From contig JADLZK010009396.1 in the NCBI GenBank assembly GCA_015847255.1, positions 62,001-126,000 on the forward strand: a stretch of DNA of 64,000 bases. The letters are read 5' to 3'. The translations under genes were made by a program, and so were the position numbers. Each line of letters opens with the position of its first letter. Within the stretch, counting starts at the first letter, position 1. The stretch comes from Hyparrhenia diplandra. Lineage: Eukaryota > Streptophyta > Magnoliopsida > Poales > Poaceae. Positions 43,959-55,507 of this stretch are shown piece after piece. Under the pieces are notes generated by a model. That model was not told the origin of the DNA. It worked only from the letters and a program-made list of their open reading frames with translations, and ran no database searches.

Positions 43959-45478
43959 ATGTCGGATCCGCTTGCTTCGGGATCCGGCTCCTCGTCGAAG
44001 GGTTTCGGATCCTCTACCAGTGGCTCGTCCAGCTCAGATTTGTCCGCGGGCGGCGCAGTTGAACAGCGTCCGCTCGTAAGCATCAATCCGCACTTGTATT
44101 CTAGTGACAGCGAAGAAAGGACCGAATCTGATACTTCCGCCGCGCCGCAAGCCGTGGACGAGATGGAGGAGGATGTTGACATTGAGGGGTCTCCTGTTGG
44201 TGGAAACCTTTCGGCACAGGTTGAGCCTGAGGCGTCTTTCGGCGCTTTGGATGGATCAGAGGATGGCAGTTTCTCTGGCCGAAGGTTCCGGGGAGAATCC
44301 GGGGCCTTCGGCTCGTCGTGATGTATATTGGGCCGGTACCTCCCGAGTTTCCGAGGATGTCCTGAACGACTACGTCCGCAAAGGCTTTATGGACCGGCGG
44401 ACGAGGTCTCTGTGCCGAGCACCGACTGGGGAGAAATACCCGAATCCCAAGCCTGGGGAGGCACTTGTGTTCAAGGATTACTTCAAGGCTGGGTTTCGAC
44501 TACCTTGTGAGGATGCCTTTATCGGTGGGGTGCTTGATTGTTTTGGGTTGCAACTACACCACCTTACTCCGAATGCCTTTACCCACCTAGGGGCATTTGT
44601 GTGGGCCATTAAAATGATGGGAGCCCCTCTATGCGTGGACACATTCATCCAATTTTATGCTTGTCACAAGAAACCAAAGAAGATTCGGGACGAAAGGACG
44701 GATGAACACGGTATTGTGCAGTTTGGCGCTTATACGTTCATCCCTAAGGGTAACATTCGCTTGGCTCCAATGTTTTGCAACAAGTGGTCTTGATGGACCG
44801 AATACTGGTTTTACGCCCGAGTCAGTGCCAAGGACGAAGAAGATGCTGCGAGCACCGACCTTTCTTTGAACAGTGGTCTTGTTAGCCGAATGCTGCCAAT
44901 GCGCGGGAAGTGCCACGCTGATTATATTGAGAACGTCAAAGGAGATGTTGAAGCTACTTTGGCCTTTCTTGCGACTCTAGCGTGGCAGAGCACGCGTGAC
45001 TTGGTCAAGGAGTGGATTGCCATGGAGGTTCGGCCTTTGAGCTCAAAAGTGCAGTTTGGCATTGACCCCCAGACTTCAGCTATGATGTTGTTCGGGTTGA
45101 AGCTAGGCTTCCGCCATGATTTCATTCGAACAAGGCTTTTTTGGAATTCATCACTGATGAAATTGGGTCAGTGAGCACCCACGAATACAAATTGGCGCAT
45201 GAGATTGTGGGTAATTCTGCTCGTATCAATCGGGCTTTCGATGCAATGGGTGTAACTTATCCGCATCGGCTGACACCGGCGGAAGCAAGGGCCGAGAAGG
45301 CCGCACGCAAGGCCAGTTATCGGGGGAAATCTGTCGTGCAGGATTTGGCCCCGTTTGAGCGAATCAAGAGGCAATGGACCTCTCAGCACAAGAAGCCGAA
45401 AGAAACTAAGGATGTTGAGGTAGGTCGCGACCTGGCTAGAGTTCCGGGTCGACGTAGCCGAAAGGTTACATTCGGCCT
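43959..45478 (+). pseudogene. Gypsy-type ORF ('putative gypsy type transposon' domain), disrupted
   Basis: The first frame from ATG 43959 gives a Ser/Gly/Asp/Glu-rich acidic N-terminus (MSDPLASGSGSSSKG...). After a frameshift near 44300 the frame continues with the conserved block: PKPGEALVFKDYFKAGFRLP, FIGGVLDCFGLQLHHLTPNA, FTHLGAFVWAIKMMGAPLCV. This matches what I know of the plant 'putative gypsy type transposon' domain (Transposase_28-like) found at the start of some Gypsy elements. TGA at 44791-44793 interrupts the frame, which then runs on (WTEYWFYARVS ... LKLGFRHDFIRT). A second frameshift near 45130 leads to a basic coiled region (AEARAEKAARKAS). A younger LTR element cuts the ORF at 45479. 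Confidence 0.75.
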
Positions 45479-46932
45479 TGTTGACACCTGTTATAGCATA
45501 ATATTACTAGTCAACTAAACATGGATAAGGGCTTAAAATGAATATCAACATAGACTAGGGGTCTAACTAACATAATTCCACAAGCTTTGGTGATTCTATG
45601 ACTCTACAGGGACTTATCAGATAAACACAGAGAAGAATGGAGAAAGTTCCAGAGTTTACATCCCATACGATGACAAGACTTGACCGTGAAGTAACTCGAC
45701 CCAAAATGTGGACTAAAACACTCTAGAAGGTACCAGAGGACACCAGAAGAAACAGGAAGCCGAGAAGGGCTAAGACCCGGGCGGCGCGCCAGAGTTATCT
45801 AGGGCCGGCCGCCCGGTGGGACCCACCTGTCATCCTTATCTTCCTAGGTCGGTTTGTAACCTAACCTTGAGGTTGTATCTACACCGTTATTGAAGGTCGG
45901 TTTGATCCAATGGTCATCGTTCATCACCAAGGCCTATATAAGAAGACCCCCTGACCCTAGGGTTAAACCCTAATTCATTCTATCTCATTCTATTCATTAT
46001 CTCTCAGTTGTAGAGGTGTCCCAATGTAAGGATAACCTCTCTCTGAGATTAGTGAATTAGAAGTAGATTAGAAGTAGATTAGTCATGTAATTAGAAATAG
46101 ATTAGCCATATAATTAGAACTAGATTAGATCGAACTTAGATCTAATCAAGAGTAAAGGAGAGAGGAGCTATGCTCCTGTTCTGGAGATGTCTACAGAGTT
46201 TGGTATGTCTTGTATCCTTTCTTTGTAAGACTTATGATTCATATATTTATCTTCTCTATTTACTTCTATGACTTTCATATATTTGGTTAAGTATAGTTGT
46301 TATGCTATTGCATGGGATCTCCACTCGTATTGAGGACTCTAGTTATGCAAGGTAGCTAGAGTAGTAATCTGTAGTGTAGACTTGGTGTCTAGGCTATTGG
46401 TTACCTGAGATTGCGCCCAAACCTACGGATAGTTGTGATAGCCCCAGGGGTGACAGCCCTGTCAGGCCTTTGTAGTCCACCACGTATGGGTTGGTGTTTC
46501 GTAGAGCTTCTAGCAGCCTTCTCCTGACTACCTTCTTCCTAGTCTTCTTCGAGAGTTGGGACGGACCTGCTGCTCCAAAGTGCATTTGTATAATTGCTAT
46601 CATAGAACCTAAGTAATAGAGAAGTACCTAGGAACCTTGATCTCTCCCTTTGACCTCTTGATTAGTTTAGTTATTCTTTGATATCTTAGGTAGGTTATTA
46701 TTTTATGCTTTGATATTTACTTATCCTTTAACAATTACCTCCTCACTATCGTCTAGTGGTTTGCTAAGTTAGTGGATACATGATTGTGACTTATTAGAAT
46801 TCTTTAGCCAAAGCTTCCCCTGTGGATACGATACTCTAGAATACTCATCCTACGGAAAAAGCTACAATGGTAGGTGTTGTCAGGCGCCTGTGATTCCTTC
46901 ATATTCTTTTTAGCACTTAACAAATGCCAACA
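45479..46932 (+). mobile_element. 5' LTR of the TGTTGACACCTGTTATAG family, copy 2
   Basis: A 1454-bp LTR from TGTTGACACC to ATGCCAACA, with TATATAAG near 45935. It is followed by a primer-site-like TGGCGCCGTTGCGGGG at 46941. It interrupts the Gypsy-type ORF. No matching 3' LTR was found to the right within the window. Confidence 0.75.
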
Positions 46933-46940
46933 AGCTTTTT

Positions 46941-46959
46941 TGGCGCCGTTGCGGGGAAG
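46941..46959 (+). promoter_or_regulatory. Primer-binding site after LTR copy 2
   Basis: TGGCGCCGTTGCGGGGAAG lies 8 bp after the LTR end. TGGCGCC can pair with a tRNA ending GGCGCCA, and the phrase is typical for grass Gypsy elements. Confidence 0.7.
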
Positions 46960-47181
46960 CAATTGGCCTAAAGATTCTAATGATGATCATGATGTTCCGC
47001 TAATTTAGCGTATCACTAGCTTTAGTAGGATTACCCTTGTTCTCGTTGAGTTGTGGAATAGACAGACAAAAGATGTCGTGCGATCTTCCCGACAAGATTC
47101 CACGAGAAAAGAAGAAACATTGAAGAACCCTGTGGTGCTGATCATTCAAGATTCAACATTCAAGATTCAAGGTAACATTTG

Positions 47182-47186
<5 letters not shown>

Positions 47187-47247
<61 letters not shown>
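47187..47247. repeat. (TA)n microsatellite
   Basis: About 30 uninterrupted TA units, inside the retroelement interior. Confidence 0.95.
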
Positions 47248-47251
<4 letters not shown>

Positions 47252-48512
47252 CTAACCATTTGTATATTAGAAAAGAAGTCGCCGTCACAAGAATTCAATG
47301 CACACATCTCGAAAGTGACGTACATAGAAGCCGCACATCATGGTAAGTATGATTAAAAGGTGAGATAGTCTTGCTCATGGACTATAAATTGGTTGAGTAG
47401 TTATCATTTAATTTCTTACATTGCATTACATGTTTACTTGATCAACTCATGCATTCACTCCGCTTAGTTTATGTTTTCTCATAGTAGATCCATTGCATGT
47501 TTAGTTCTTTGCATACATCCATATCATTTGCATCTAAAAAAATCCTCACCATGATCATGCTCTTTCATCTTTTTTTTGGATAAATCTACGTAGTGCTTTG
47601 ATGCTACCTTTATCTACTATAGTATGTTTTGGTTTGGAAGTACTAGCTATACTTCTAAAGGCTTTTAAATTAAGCGTGGTGCTTAGGTTAAATAGCCTTC
47701 TTTAATTGAATTAGACATGGAGTCTAGTTTGGTTATTGAACTAAGAATTGCTTGTGTAGACATTGGTTATTGTATTGACTAACCCATGCAGAAAACTTCG
47801 CAAATCCAATTCGGGTAAGTCAAAAGATGAACTCAGATTAGAGATGAAGCAAGGCATATGATGAACTCTAACCTTGTGCAAAAGACACAACTCATTCATT
47901 ATTAATGGAAGAATTGTAAGTATCAAATCATTCATGCTCTTTTGCTACAAGTTACCTTTGCCTTGATCCACATGCTAGTGCAGCCATAAAAATAAAATGC
48001 GTATAAGACATGATAAATAAAGTCTGTGCTAAGAATAATCAAGGAACCACATTTTCATTAGCATAGATGAGATCATATAAACCTTGAACAATAACCCCTG
48101 CTTCAATCATGTTGTATATTCCCTCGGGTATGTTGTCCACTAATATTTTGCAGAAAAAGGGTCTATGCTATGTCCATTCGATGAAGAAGAGTGTCATATA
48201 ACACAATCTAGAAAAGTAATCACTCTAAAGAAGTGGATGGACAAAGCTACAGGCCATAAGAGCATCAAAGACAGGTAAGTGAATATAACTCACATATTTA
48301 TATACAACTTTTGTCTTATGTTCTAAAGAAAAAAAATAATATATATCTGAGCACATGAAGGCTCATGGTAAAAGAAACATGTTCCTAGGACAAGTTCCCT
48401 TTGGGTATTCTTGGTCACTAAACTTGCAGGAACAAAGGATGAACAACATCTAAGGACATGGTGATTGCAACACATGATTAGGGACGGTTCAAAGCATTCA
48501 CACTTAAAGTGT

Positions 48513-48606
48513 TGAGTGACGGGAAGGCTTGAGCATGGGGAGGAAGGTCGACTCCTCTAAAGATCATCGACATACTCCTCCTTTACTCAAGCTCCCGTCA
48601 CTCTGA
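48513..48606 (+). repeat. Imperfect hairpin in the retroelement interior
   Basis: AGTGACGGGAAGGCTTGAG on the left pairs with CTCAAGCTCCCGTCACT on the right (one bulged base). Further pairing inward comes from GGGGAGGA with TCCTCC. The loop is about 35-40 bases. Confidence 0.7.
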
Positions 48607-49468
48607 CATGCTGGTTTGCAATCCTTCTACTCACAATTACTTTGTCTCTCTAAGTTTGAATAGTTAATAAATATCATACATCAAAATCAAACTTAAGATA
48701 TCATAAAATTTCCAACTAGAGAGAAAGTAATGGTGAGCATATAAAATATCTAATCAAAACTTCTTCTGGCATAAAAGCAACCTTAAGCTCCATGACAGTT
48801 CTACCCTTGTTTACAATTACTTGTATTTCTTGGGTATCATTTGTTAACTAATATTACAGGAATAAAATCATGAGAGAGGAGTAAAAAGGTCAAAGCACAA
48901 TTTAAAGACAAGAAAGAAAGGACAATGTAATAAAGGAAACAAGTGAGGAACATGATACACAAAGAGGCCAAAGAAGGAAAGCTTCGAGCAGAAGAAAAGG
49001 ACCACCACAAGTTGTTACGGTGCTATTATTACACTTCAGATAATAAGGTAACATCTTGAGGTAAGTTTTCATTAATTAAGCTTTACCTTAATTATGGCTT
49101 GTTCATAAATAAAGAATAAAACATGTTAGAGTATCAACCTTGCTTGATCCGTTTTTATTAGCTCAACATGTTTTGTTTCTTTAAGTGTTCCTACCACCAC
49201 TCTCTTGATCTCATAGTCCTTATCAAGCTAGAAAGTTGCTTACCTTGCTTTGGATGAAGAGAATCATAATCATGCTTTTGATGTTTAGATAAGAAAACCT
49301 TTCCAAGAGTCAACGAGCTTGATTCGATCTAATGAAAGTTTTTAACCACAAAGAATCATTCTCAATCTTCGATCTTGTCACCCAAGTTAGGCTTAAGCAA
49401 AGCGTATAATAAATCAACTCTATCTTGTTTGTTGTGCCTATGGTTAGAGAAGAATGAATGAAGTTTTC

Positions 49469-50640
49469 ACTATGTAAAAAAGGCTAATAACCGCCAGTGA
49501 GCCCAGAGACGTCGCTAATAACGAGCGTCTGTGTTGTGACATTACCGCCGAGACGGCCGGGTGAGCGTCCGTAATAGGCGTCGGATGGTCCCCACGGGAC
49601 CAATACGCGTCAGTAATAGGAGGTCATTACGACGCCAGCGTGTTCATGTGACGCCGCGTCTGTTTTCTTAATCCGCACGCGTTTTCCTTGGTCGGGCACG
49701 ACGCACGGCGGCTACGGCAGGGCGCTTTGAAACCGAGTGTTCGGCAGAATTCAACGTATCTTTAGACACGCGTTTCATCACAGGGCGCATTTTCGAGACC
49801 GATCGACCGTGGATGCAACCCCTAATTCGACAGCGTTTTGCTTACAGACACCTTTTGGGCGCCGCCCCGTGCATGCCGTTAAAGTATTACGACGCCGCGT
49901 GGATTCACGGACTCGTGGTCGATACCGTCCGTGTTGCTTGACACCGATGCGAGCGCGTGCCACGAATACCGACACTTTGAACAAATCCAAGGGTCCAGAG
50001 CGCCACGTAAATTAAAGTCGCGCGTTTATTTTCAGGCGAGTTGTGTTAGGAGGTGTCGTACATGTCCCAACCACTACCGACGCGTTTATTTTCGGGCGAG
50101 TTGTGTTATCGGGTGTGCGTACATATCGCAACCACTACCGACGCGTGTTTATTTTCGGGACGAGTTGTGTTAGGAGGTGTGCGTACATGTCACAACCACT
50201 ACCGCGGCGGCGTTTATTTTCGAGGCGAGTTGTGTTAGCGGTGTGTCGTACATGTCGCGACTCCTACCGACAGCGTATAGTTTCGGGCGACGTTGTGTTA
50301 TCGGGTGTGCGTACGCATGTCTCGGCCCACCGACGCTGTACGCGTATAGTTTTTAGATGAGATGTGTTAGCGGTGTGTCGTACATGTCGCTACCACTACC
50401 GGCGGCGGTCATTCTGAGCGTGTGTTGTCGCCGGTGTCGCGTCTTTGTTTCTTTGGTATTGCGGACACGTATCGATAAGCGAGGCGTAGTCCAGCGCGCA
50501 GCGTTGGCGTGTGTCTGGCGTTGCGGACACATGTCGGTGAGCGACGCTTCGGCGGTGCACGCTACCGTATTTGTCTCGAGTCTTACTGATCACCCGCCCC
50601 GCTAGAGACGATGGATGTTGACACACGCGTCGTAGCCGCA
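49469..50640 (+). mobile_element. CACTA-like transposon end with subterminal repeats
   Basis: Starts CACTATGTAAAAAAGG, close to the CACTA...AAAAAG terminal consensus of this superfamily. It is followed by a GC- and CpG-rich zone of imperfect repeats, as in CACTA subterminal regions. The opposite end and a 3-bp duplication were not found, and no transposase is encoded, so it is truncated or a deletion derivative. Confidence 0.5.
50018..50545 (+). repeat. CpG-rich minisatellite, 60-66-bp unit
   Basis: Six clear copies and about two decayed ones. The unit runs CGCGTTTATTTTCGGGCGAG, TTGTGTTAGGAGGTGTGCG, TACATGTCGCAACCACTACC. Copies begin at about 50021, 50081, 50142, 50206, 50272 and 50338. Confidence 0.85.
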
Positions 50641-51480
50641 TCAATTTACCGGGGGCGCATCCGATTTTGAACGGGCCTCCGCTTTGCTCGGCGCAGGCCG
50701 GCCTTCCTTTGGGCCTAAATTTGGACGCATATTAAGCCCGTTCTCTTGTGGTACAACGAGCCGGGCCGTTTTCCGCTGCGTAGGTTATAACACTACGGGA
50801 CATATTATTATATAAATATAATGCGTTGCCACACACTTCAACACCGTCTCTCTCTCTGGTGGTGGTGGCACACCGCAGGGGGGGGGGGGGCGGGCAACGG
50901 AGGAGCGCGACGCCACGGGACGGCAAACTATATACCGTTGATGATTGATTTGCTACGCTTCTTCGCTATATATCGTGTTTGGATCGCCTCCTTGGTGTCA
51001 GGTGTCTTTGCCGGAACTGCGGCGACGCGACGCAGGCTCCAAGTTGGAAGTTGTTCCTCCCGTTGGATGCAGCACCGAGGATCTTCTCGCCGGCGGGTCC
51101 TCCCGGCAGCCGCAAATGTGAAGCACGTCGTCACGCGGCATCCGGAGGCGGCATAGTTTCTCAGTTGAATGGAGGCTAGGGTTTTTCCTTACCCCCATAC
51201 ATGCTTCCCAAGAAGCAATCTCAACCGTTGAATCCAACCGAGATCAACGGTGCACAAGTTAACCGGGCGTTGGTTTGGGTTTAGGCTGCTTTGTTGGGCT
51301 CCAAATTCATCCTCCATGTGGAAGGATAGCCCAACAAAATCTATTCCTAATCATACACAAACTCACAAAGACGAGGCTTTTTCGCCTTGCTTCATTTCAT
51401 TGTAATCCAATCCACAAGCATCCGCAAATTCAGCATAGGTAGCCTCGGTTTTGCGGTGCTTGTCCTCGAAAGTGTGGGGA
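50641..51480. other. Mixed DNA between the CACTA-like end and the F-box pseudogene
   Basis: Contains a run of about 12 G (50879-50890) and GC-rich frames on both strands (50821-51156 and others) without known motifs. No gene is called. Confidence 0.3.
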
Positions 51481-51869
51481 AACAAAAAAAAAAAAACTTC
51501 CGAATGACCCTTCCATTCCGTCTTGATTCATTGCCATGATAAAGCTCAATCCGACGCGAGAATGCATTGATAACACTAGCCTTCACACAACCAAAGTAAT
51601 CACTATGGATGTGTACACAAAGAAATCAGTTCCACACCACAAGCAGTCATCTTGAAAGCAAAGTTTCAATAAACCATAAAAGTGCACTATCAACCGTGCA
51701 GCGAGTGCCACAGTAAACAAACAAGTTCTGTCATTAGTCTTATGAAGTCAGCATCTCAATTTTTAAAATATGACAAAAGAAAAAGATGACAAGCTAGACG
51801 TTCATGAGTAGAAGTTCCATCCATTGTAAACTCTGGACAATGTACAAAATACGACACAAAGAGTTTTTA

Positions 51870-53685
51870 CAAGCCATGTGGGTCGTAATGCTCGGTCACA
51901 CACAACGCATGCTCATAAAGATCAACAATACTCCTATCATGCATATCCCTGATGTGCACAAAGTCAAGGAAGAGACCGGCACAAGGCAAAAATGTTACTT
52001 TTATGTCCTTGGAAGCGCTAAACATTAGTTTCAGTTTCGCTAGCTGTCCATCCACATATTCACAATCGCATTTGGCACGCCCTGTCCGAAATTCTATTTT
52101 CTCTAGAACTTTGGCGTTTTCAATAAAGAAGTTGACAAATTCCACATCTCTGTTCCTGCCCTTGTAATCTAACATTACCCGGTTTCTTAAGGTGGCTTTG
52201 AAGACAATCAAGATGATCAAGGGCAAAATGGTACTTCACCCTTTTTGACCGGCCTTCAAAGAGACACGCAAATGAAACAAACAAAAAAATGTCGGAGCTA
52301 AACACCGCAAAAACGTAGTGACAACGATTGCACAATTTGACTAAATGAACTTTTATTTAGACATAATTCGGATTACACATAAACAAATTCAATTCATAAA
52401 TATCAAGAAATATCGGCTACATTTGAGCGTGTAAAAAAAAATCTCATCAAGCAATATAAGCTAGAAACTAAATGTGGAATGTAAGGTACATATAAATTTT
52501 TTATCCAAATGTTAGTTACCTTCACATAGAGCTTTTGTAGGCAGGGAAACAATTCGTAAGACTAACAATATCATTAATGTCGGGGAGATGGCATGCACAC
52601 AACCAAAACTTTAATAGTTCCCATCATACATGGAGGTATAGACATCCGCAAAACAAAACTTTGGTTATAATGTATCTTGACATAATGTATAAATAATAAA
52701 GTAAATCAAGTAACAAAGATGGTGAACTTACAAACTACACACCTTACAAATACCAAACTCGAATGTCGTAGGGCCGATTCGAGGGGCCCCAAGAACTGAA
52801 GCTTTGGAGCCATTTGGATGCGAACGTTCAGCCGGAGACTTGGGCACAATATTAGAATGGGGGCAGAGTAATGGTGGCGTTCAATGAATAGCTTTTCTAA
52901 AAAGAGGAGCATCCTCAATCACCACTTCTTTTCGAATTTGCTTAGACTCGGATAAATCTTCATCGGAAAGACCAAACGACCTAAGTGTACAATTAGTTAT
53001 GCGGATGCAAGAAAGTCCGACATTTTCGACAGTACCAAACTCGTAGTATAGGGCATTTGGAGAGAAGCGTATGGAGCATTTTGTCCCCGATAGCCATGCT
53101 TTTGGATGGTAAGCTCTTTCATATTGGCGAAATGTAAACTATCTAAATCAAGACCGGAAACTTGGCGAACTCATGGTGTAGTCTAGGTCCTAGGTCTATC
53201 ATCCGCGATGGTGAGAGCGCAAAGGGAGGAGGAGGATAACAGAAATTGGGCCGGGCGGCTCCCGCACCGGATATGTGAATGCGTTCCAAAGCTCGAGATG
53301 CTCAAGGCTATCGATTTAGGGGATTGAAGCCGCACTGTAGATCCGGATAGATGTCGCTCTATTCTTTGCCAACCAAGGGACAACCGGCGGAAAGGAACCG
53401 AATGATCGGAGATGATCCGAGATACGATCCGCACGACGTCAAATATAGGCCGGCGCTTGCGCTGGCGCTTTGATGAGCTTGATGTCGCCGCCGCAGAGGT
53501 TGAGCGGAGAGTTCCGCCATAGGGGCGCCACCGGTAGATAATACTTGCATCCCGGGCGCCGCTATCGATTGGTAGGAGGGAGATGATGGTGGTGAGAATG
53601 GCGCCCGGGAGGTTGCCGATAAGATCGGAGCTAGCGGGCGGTGGTTTGAAGCTGGTTTTGATGGATCCGCCGGATGACTCGCCAT
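51870..53685 (-). pseudogene. F-box / FBD-type protein gene, disrupted
   Basis: F-box proteins of the FBD class recruit targets to SCF ubiquitin ligases. The start is ATG complementary to 53683-53685 (MASHPADPSKPAS). The F-box is readable across frames at 53480-53627: DLIGNLPGAILTTIISLLPI followed by WRPLWRNSPLNL. Leucine-rich-repeat-type segments follow (SRIISDHSVPFRRL; LDLDSLHFANMKELT at about 53090-53160; LLEKLFIERHHYSAPIL and APKLQFLGPLES at 52770-52910). The last exon (52226-51870) encodes the FBD domain: LDYKGRNRDVEFVNFFIENA then KVLEKIEF. Many 1-4-base indels break the frame throughout, so no continuous protein is possible as given. An intron probably separates 52700 from 52330. Confidence 0.75.
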
Positions 53686-54274
53686 TTCCGCGAACCTAGG
53701 TTTCTTCATTTGGATCTATCTATTTGCGGAAACCGTTGCGCGTTTCTTTCTTGATAGCTAAAGTAGTACAAGACTAGGTTTTCTGCGGTAGAAGCCGGCG
53801 GTGGCGGCGATATTTTTGCAACATCGGCGAACCGCGGGTCGTCCGATTTGATCGGACCGCTAAGGTCGCCCCGATTCTTAGCAAGCAGCAGCCTCCAGGG
53901 CTAAGAATTCACACCCAAGTTGGCCCAGAACCTGAATTGTTCACAACAAGGCCGTCGGTATTGTTCGCCCACTCTCCACGCAGAGCGGAGTGGAGTTGGG
54001 ATGCGCATACGCACAAGAAGGTCCCATGGGCAACAAGTTCAATATAATAATATATACATATTTTACAAATCGCTCAGTATCCAAAGACGGGTCTCAAGCA
54101 TATGTATGTGTGGTCAACAATTTGTACGAACAAGCTACTAGCATCATATATTTTATCAAATTGAGCAAAAGTTATCGAAGTTTGCATCGATCATCACATA
54201 GTTTTAATACTAGCTTAGCTAGATAGTACATCATCACCAAAAGTAAGTCAAGACAAAGATAAGATCGATCACCA

Positions 54275-54800
54275 AAAAAAAAAAAAAACCTTCGAATGAC
54301 CCTTCCATTCCAGTCTTGCTTCATTGCCATGATAAAGCTCAATCCATAACACCTTGAGAATGCATTGACAAAGACTAGCCTTCACACAACCAAAGTAATC
54401 ACTACGGATGTGTACACAAAGAAATCGTTTTAAAACCACAAGCGGTCATCTTGACGGCAAAGTTTCAATAAACCATAAAAACTACACTATCAACCATGCG
54501 GCGAAGTGCCACAATAAACAAACAAGTTCTGTCATTAGTCTTATGGAGTTAGCATCTCAATTTTTTAAATATGACAAAAGAAAAATATGACAAGCTAGAC
54601 GTTCACACAATCAAATTTGACACATGAGTAGAAGTTCCATCCATTGTAAACTCTCCACAATGTAAAGATATGACACGAGTTTACAAGCAACATAGGTCGT
54701 AATATGCTTGGTCACACACAATGGATGCTCATAAAGATCAACAATACTCATATCATGGGATGCATATCCCTAATGTGCACGCCAAGGTAGAGATCGCTAC
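54275..54800 (-). pseudogene. Second partial F-box/FBD copy (3' end)
   Basis: Closely similar to 51480-51960 in the same orientation. It covers the 3' flank and about the last 40 codons of the F-box pseudogene (shared text: CTTCACACAACCAAAGTAAT, GACAAGCTAGACGTTCA, CTCATAAAGATCAACAATAC). It contains insertions the first copy lacks (e.g. ACACAATCAAATTTGACAC). It ends near 54790 in unrelated DNA. This shows a tandem F-box array that has decayed. Confidence 0.85.
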
Positions 54801-55127
54801 TATTCACTTGGAGCGCACCACACCTTGGGCCTAGAACGCAAGATTTATTATCTTCAAATTACTCCAAAGAGCGTAGATGAGTAGGAGGGCGCGGCTAAGG
54901 CCCAAAGATGAAGTCGACATTGCGCATCAAAAGCAGGCAATTGCGGCGCCAAGGCGCAACATGAGGACGGTTGTGCAACTCAAGCAAAGAGCCCCGCTAA
55001 ATGATGAGCCCAAAAGGCAAAACAGGCCGAGGCCACCGAGGAGCTGCGATATGGCAAAGGCGAGGTGGTTGCAAATATCAAAAAAAAGAGCACGCCGTTG
55101 TGGTTGCCAATCTCGAACAGAGCACAC

Positions 55128-55420
55128 CAACTAGGATGTGCTTTTCACGCCTCCCATCCTTTTATAATCTCCCGCGTGGGTCTTTGGGTTTGTACCTAGG
55201 ATCAATCGGAAAAAAGTATTTAAGACAACAAAATTATTGAGCAATGTTGTACAAGCTATAGCATGAGACACATAGATATGCAAGACAAAACAAAACCTTT
55301 TAGAGCCAAAAAAAAAAAAAAAACCTTCAAAAAAAGGAAGGATAATGCACTTTACAATCTAGATTTGGTGCTCACCCAAGAAGATATGCTTCTCTTGCGA
55401 CATTTTTTTTCGGCCTCCGC
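55128..55420 (+). repeat. About 250-bp repeat unit, copy 1 of 7
   Basis: The unit begins CCATCCTTTTATAATCTCCC and continues TTTGTACCTAGGAT, CAACAAAATTATTGAGCAAT, GTTGTACAAGCTA, AAACAAAACCTTTTAGAGCC. It ends AAGGATAATGCAC..CAATCTAGATTT...CCCAAGAAGAT. Other copies start at about 55508, 55941, 56989, 58931, 61173 and 61513. There is no coding. Confidence 0.85.
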
Positions 55421-55507
55421 CCAAAACACCCCAGATCGAAAGCGGCGGCCAAGGCTCAACATGAGGACAAAGTTGTGCAACTCAAGCAAAGTAGCCCTAC
55501 TAAATGA

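Larger units (their letters stand above)
46960..49468 (+). mobile_element. Non-coding retroelement interior
   Basis: 2.5 kb of AT-rich DNA after the primer site, with no gag or pol motif on either strand; the longest frames are chance. It holds a TA microsatellite and a 90-bp imperfect hairpin (listed separately). This is compatible with a large non-autonomous (LARD-like) derivative truncated on the right. Confidence 0.45.

Noticed and set aside
41360..46932. The two related LTRs as the 5' and 3' LTRs of one element
   Set aside because: Their 3' halves are diverged, no shared target duplication was found, and the right copy is followed by a primer site, making it a 5' LTR of a separate insertion.
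47051..47356. 101-codon frame across the TA microsatellite
   Set aside because: Half of it is Ile/Tyr from the (TA)n run; a chance frame.
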